Assembly: GCA_027295975.1 (NCBI GenBank)
Contig: JAPUJX010000559.1
Coordinates: 1 to 9,710, forward strand
Source of the DNA: Gammaproteobacteria bacterium
Lineage (GTDB): Bacteria; Pseudomonadota; Gammaproteobacteria; Pseudomonadales; Azotimanducaceae
Direction of reading: 5' to 3'
DNA: 9,710 nucleotides
The notes beneath the pieces are model-generated. The model was not told the origin of the DNA, did not search any database, and worked only from the letters and a program-made list of their open reading frames with translations. Position 1 is the first letter of the stretch, and every line of letters begins with the position of its first letter. Shown in pieces: positions 7,331-9,710 of the stretch. Made by a program: the position numbers and the translations under genes.

Positions 7331-7356
7331 GCCCACCTTCGCCGCAAAATTGCCCC

Positions 7357-9710
<2,354 letters not shown>

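Noticed and set aside
7282..7356. Possible intrinsic terminator after gyrB, with imperfect pairing of AAGGTGGG to TCCCCTTT on the - strand followed by pyrimidines
   Set aside because: The stem needs mismatches and wobble pairs and the tail is mixed C and T rather than a T-run.

Overview
This window looks like a stretch of gammaproteobacterial housekeeping chromosome, probably close to the replication origin. It is densely coding, with eight genes and no gap above about 80 bases, and GC content is moderate to fairly high by eye. All eight genes are recognisable families. I see no tRNA, rRNA, CRISPR array, insertion sequence, integrase or phage gene.

Layout from left to right: (1) The + strand potassium block, with the C-terminal part of rsmB (16S rRNA m5C methyltransferase, cut by the left edge), then trkA and trkH, the cytoplasmic regulator and membrane pore of the Trk K+ uptake system. 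(2) A - strand pair, tag (3-methyladenine DNA glycosylase I) followed by an LpxL/HtrB-type lipid A acyltransferase. The acyltransferase 3' end overlaps the 3' end of trkH tail to tail, and its 5' end overlaps tag. (3) gmhB on the + strand, the heptose-bisphosphate phosphatase of LPS core heptose synthesis, diverging from tag across about 50 bases. (4) Two - strand genes, gyrB (5' end cut by the right edge) and, downstream of it, a PccB-type acyl-CoA carboxylase carboxyltransferase subunit with no partner subunit in view.

From memory, the order and orientation gyrB / gmhB / tag / lpxL / trkA / rsmB is the mirror image of the dnaA-proximal region of Pseudomonas (gyrB, plsC-type gene, gmhB, glyS, glyQ, tag, htrB ... 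trkA, rsmB, fmt, def). Here glyQS and the plsC-type gene are absent from their usual places. A carboxyltransferase gene sits between gmhB and gyrB, and trkH directly follows trkA. recF-dnaN-dnaA would be expected beyond the right edge and fmt-def beyond the left edge.

Two genes (acyltransferase and gmhB) serve lipid A/LPS assembly, which indicates a Gram-negative envelope; two serve K+ uptake; the rest are rRNA modification, DNA repair, DNA topology and acyl-CoA metabolism. I found no convincing new system. The points worth checking are the orphan divergent carboxyltransferase, the altered origin-region synteny, the compact gene junctions, and small repeats in three short intergenic gaps.
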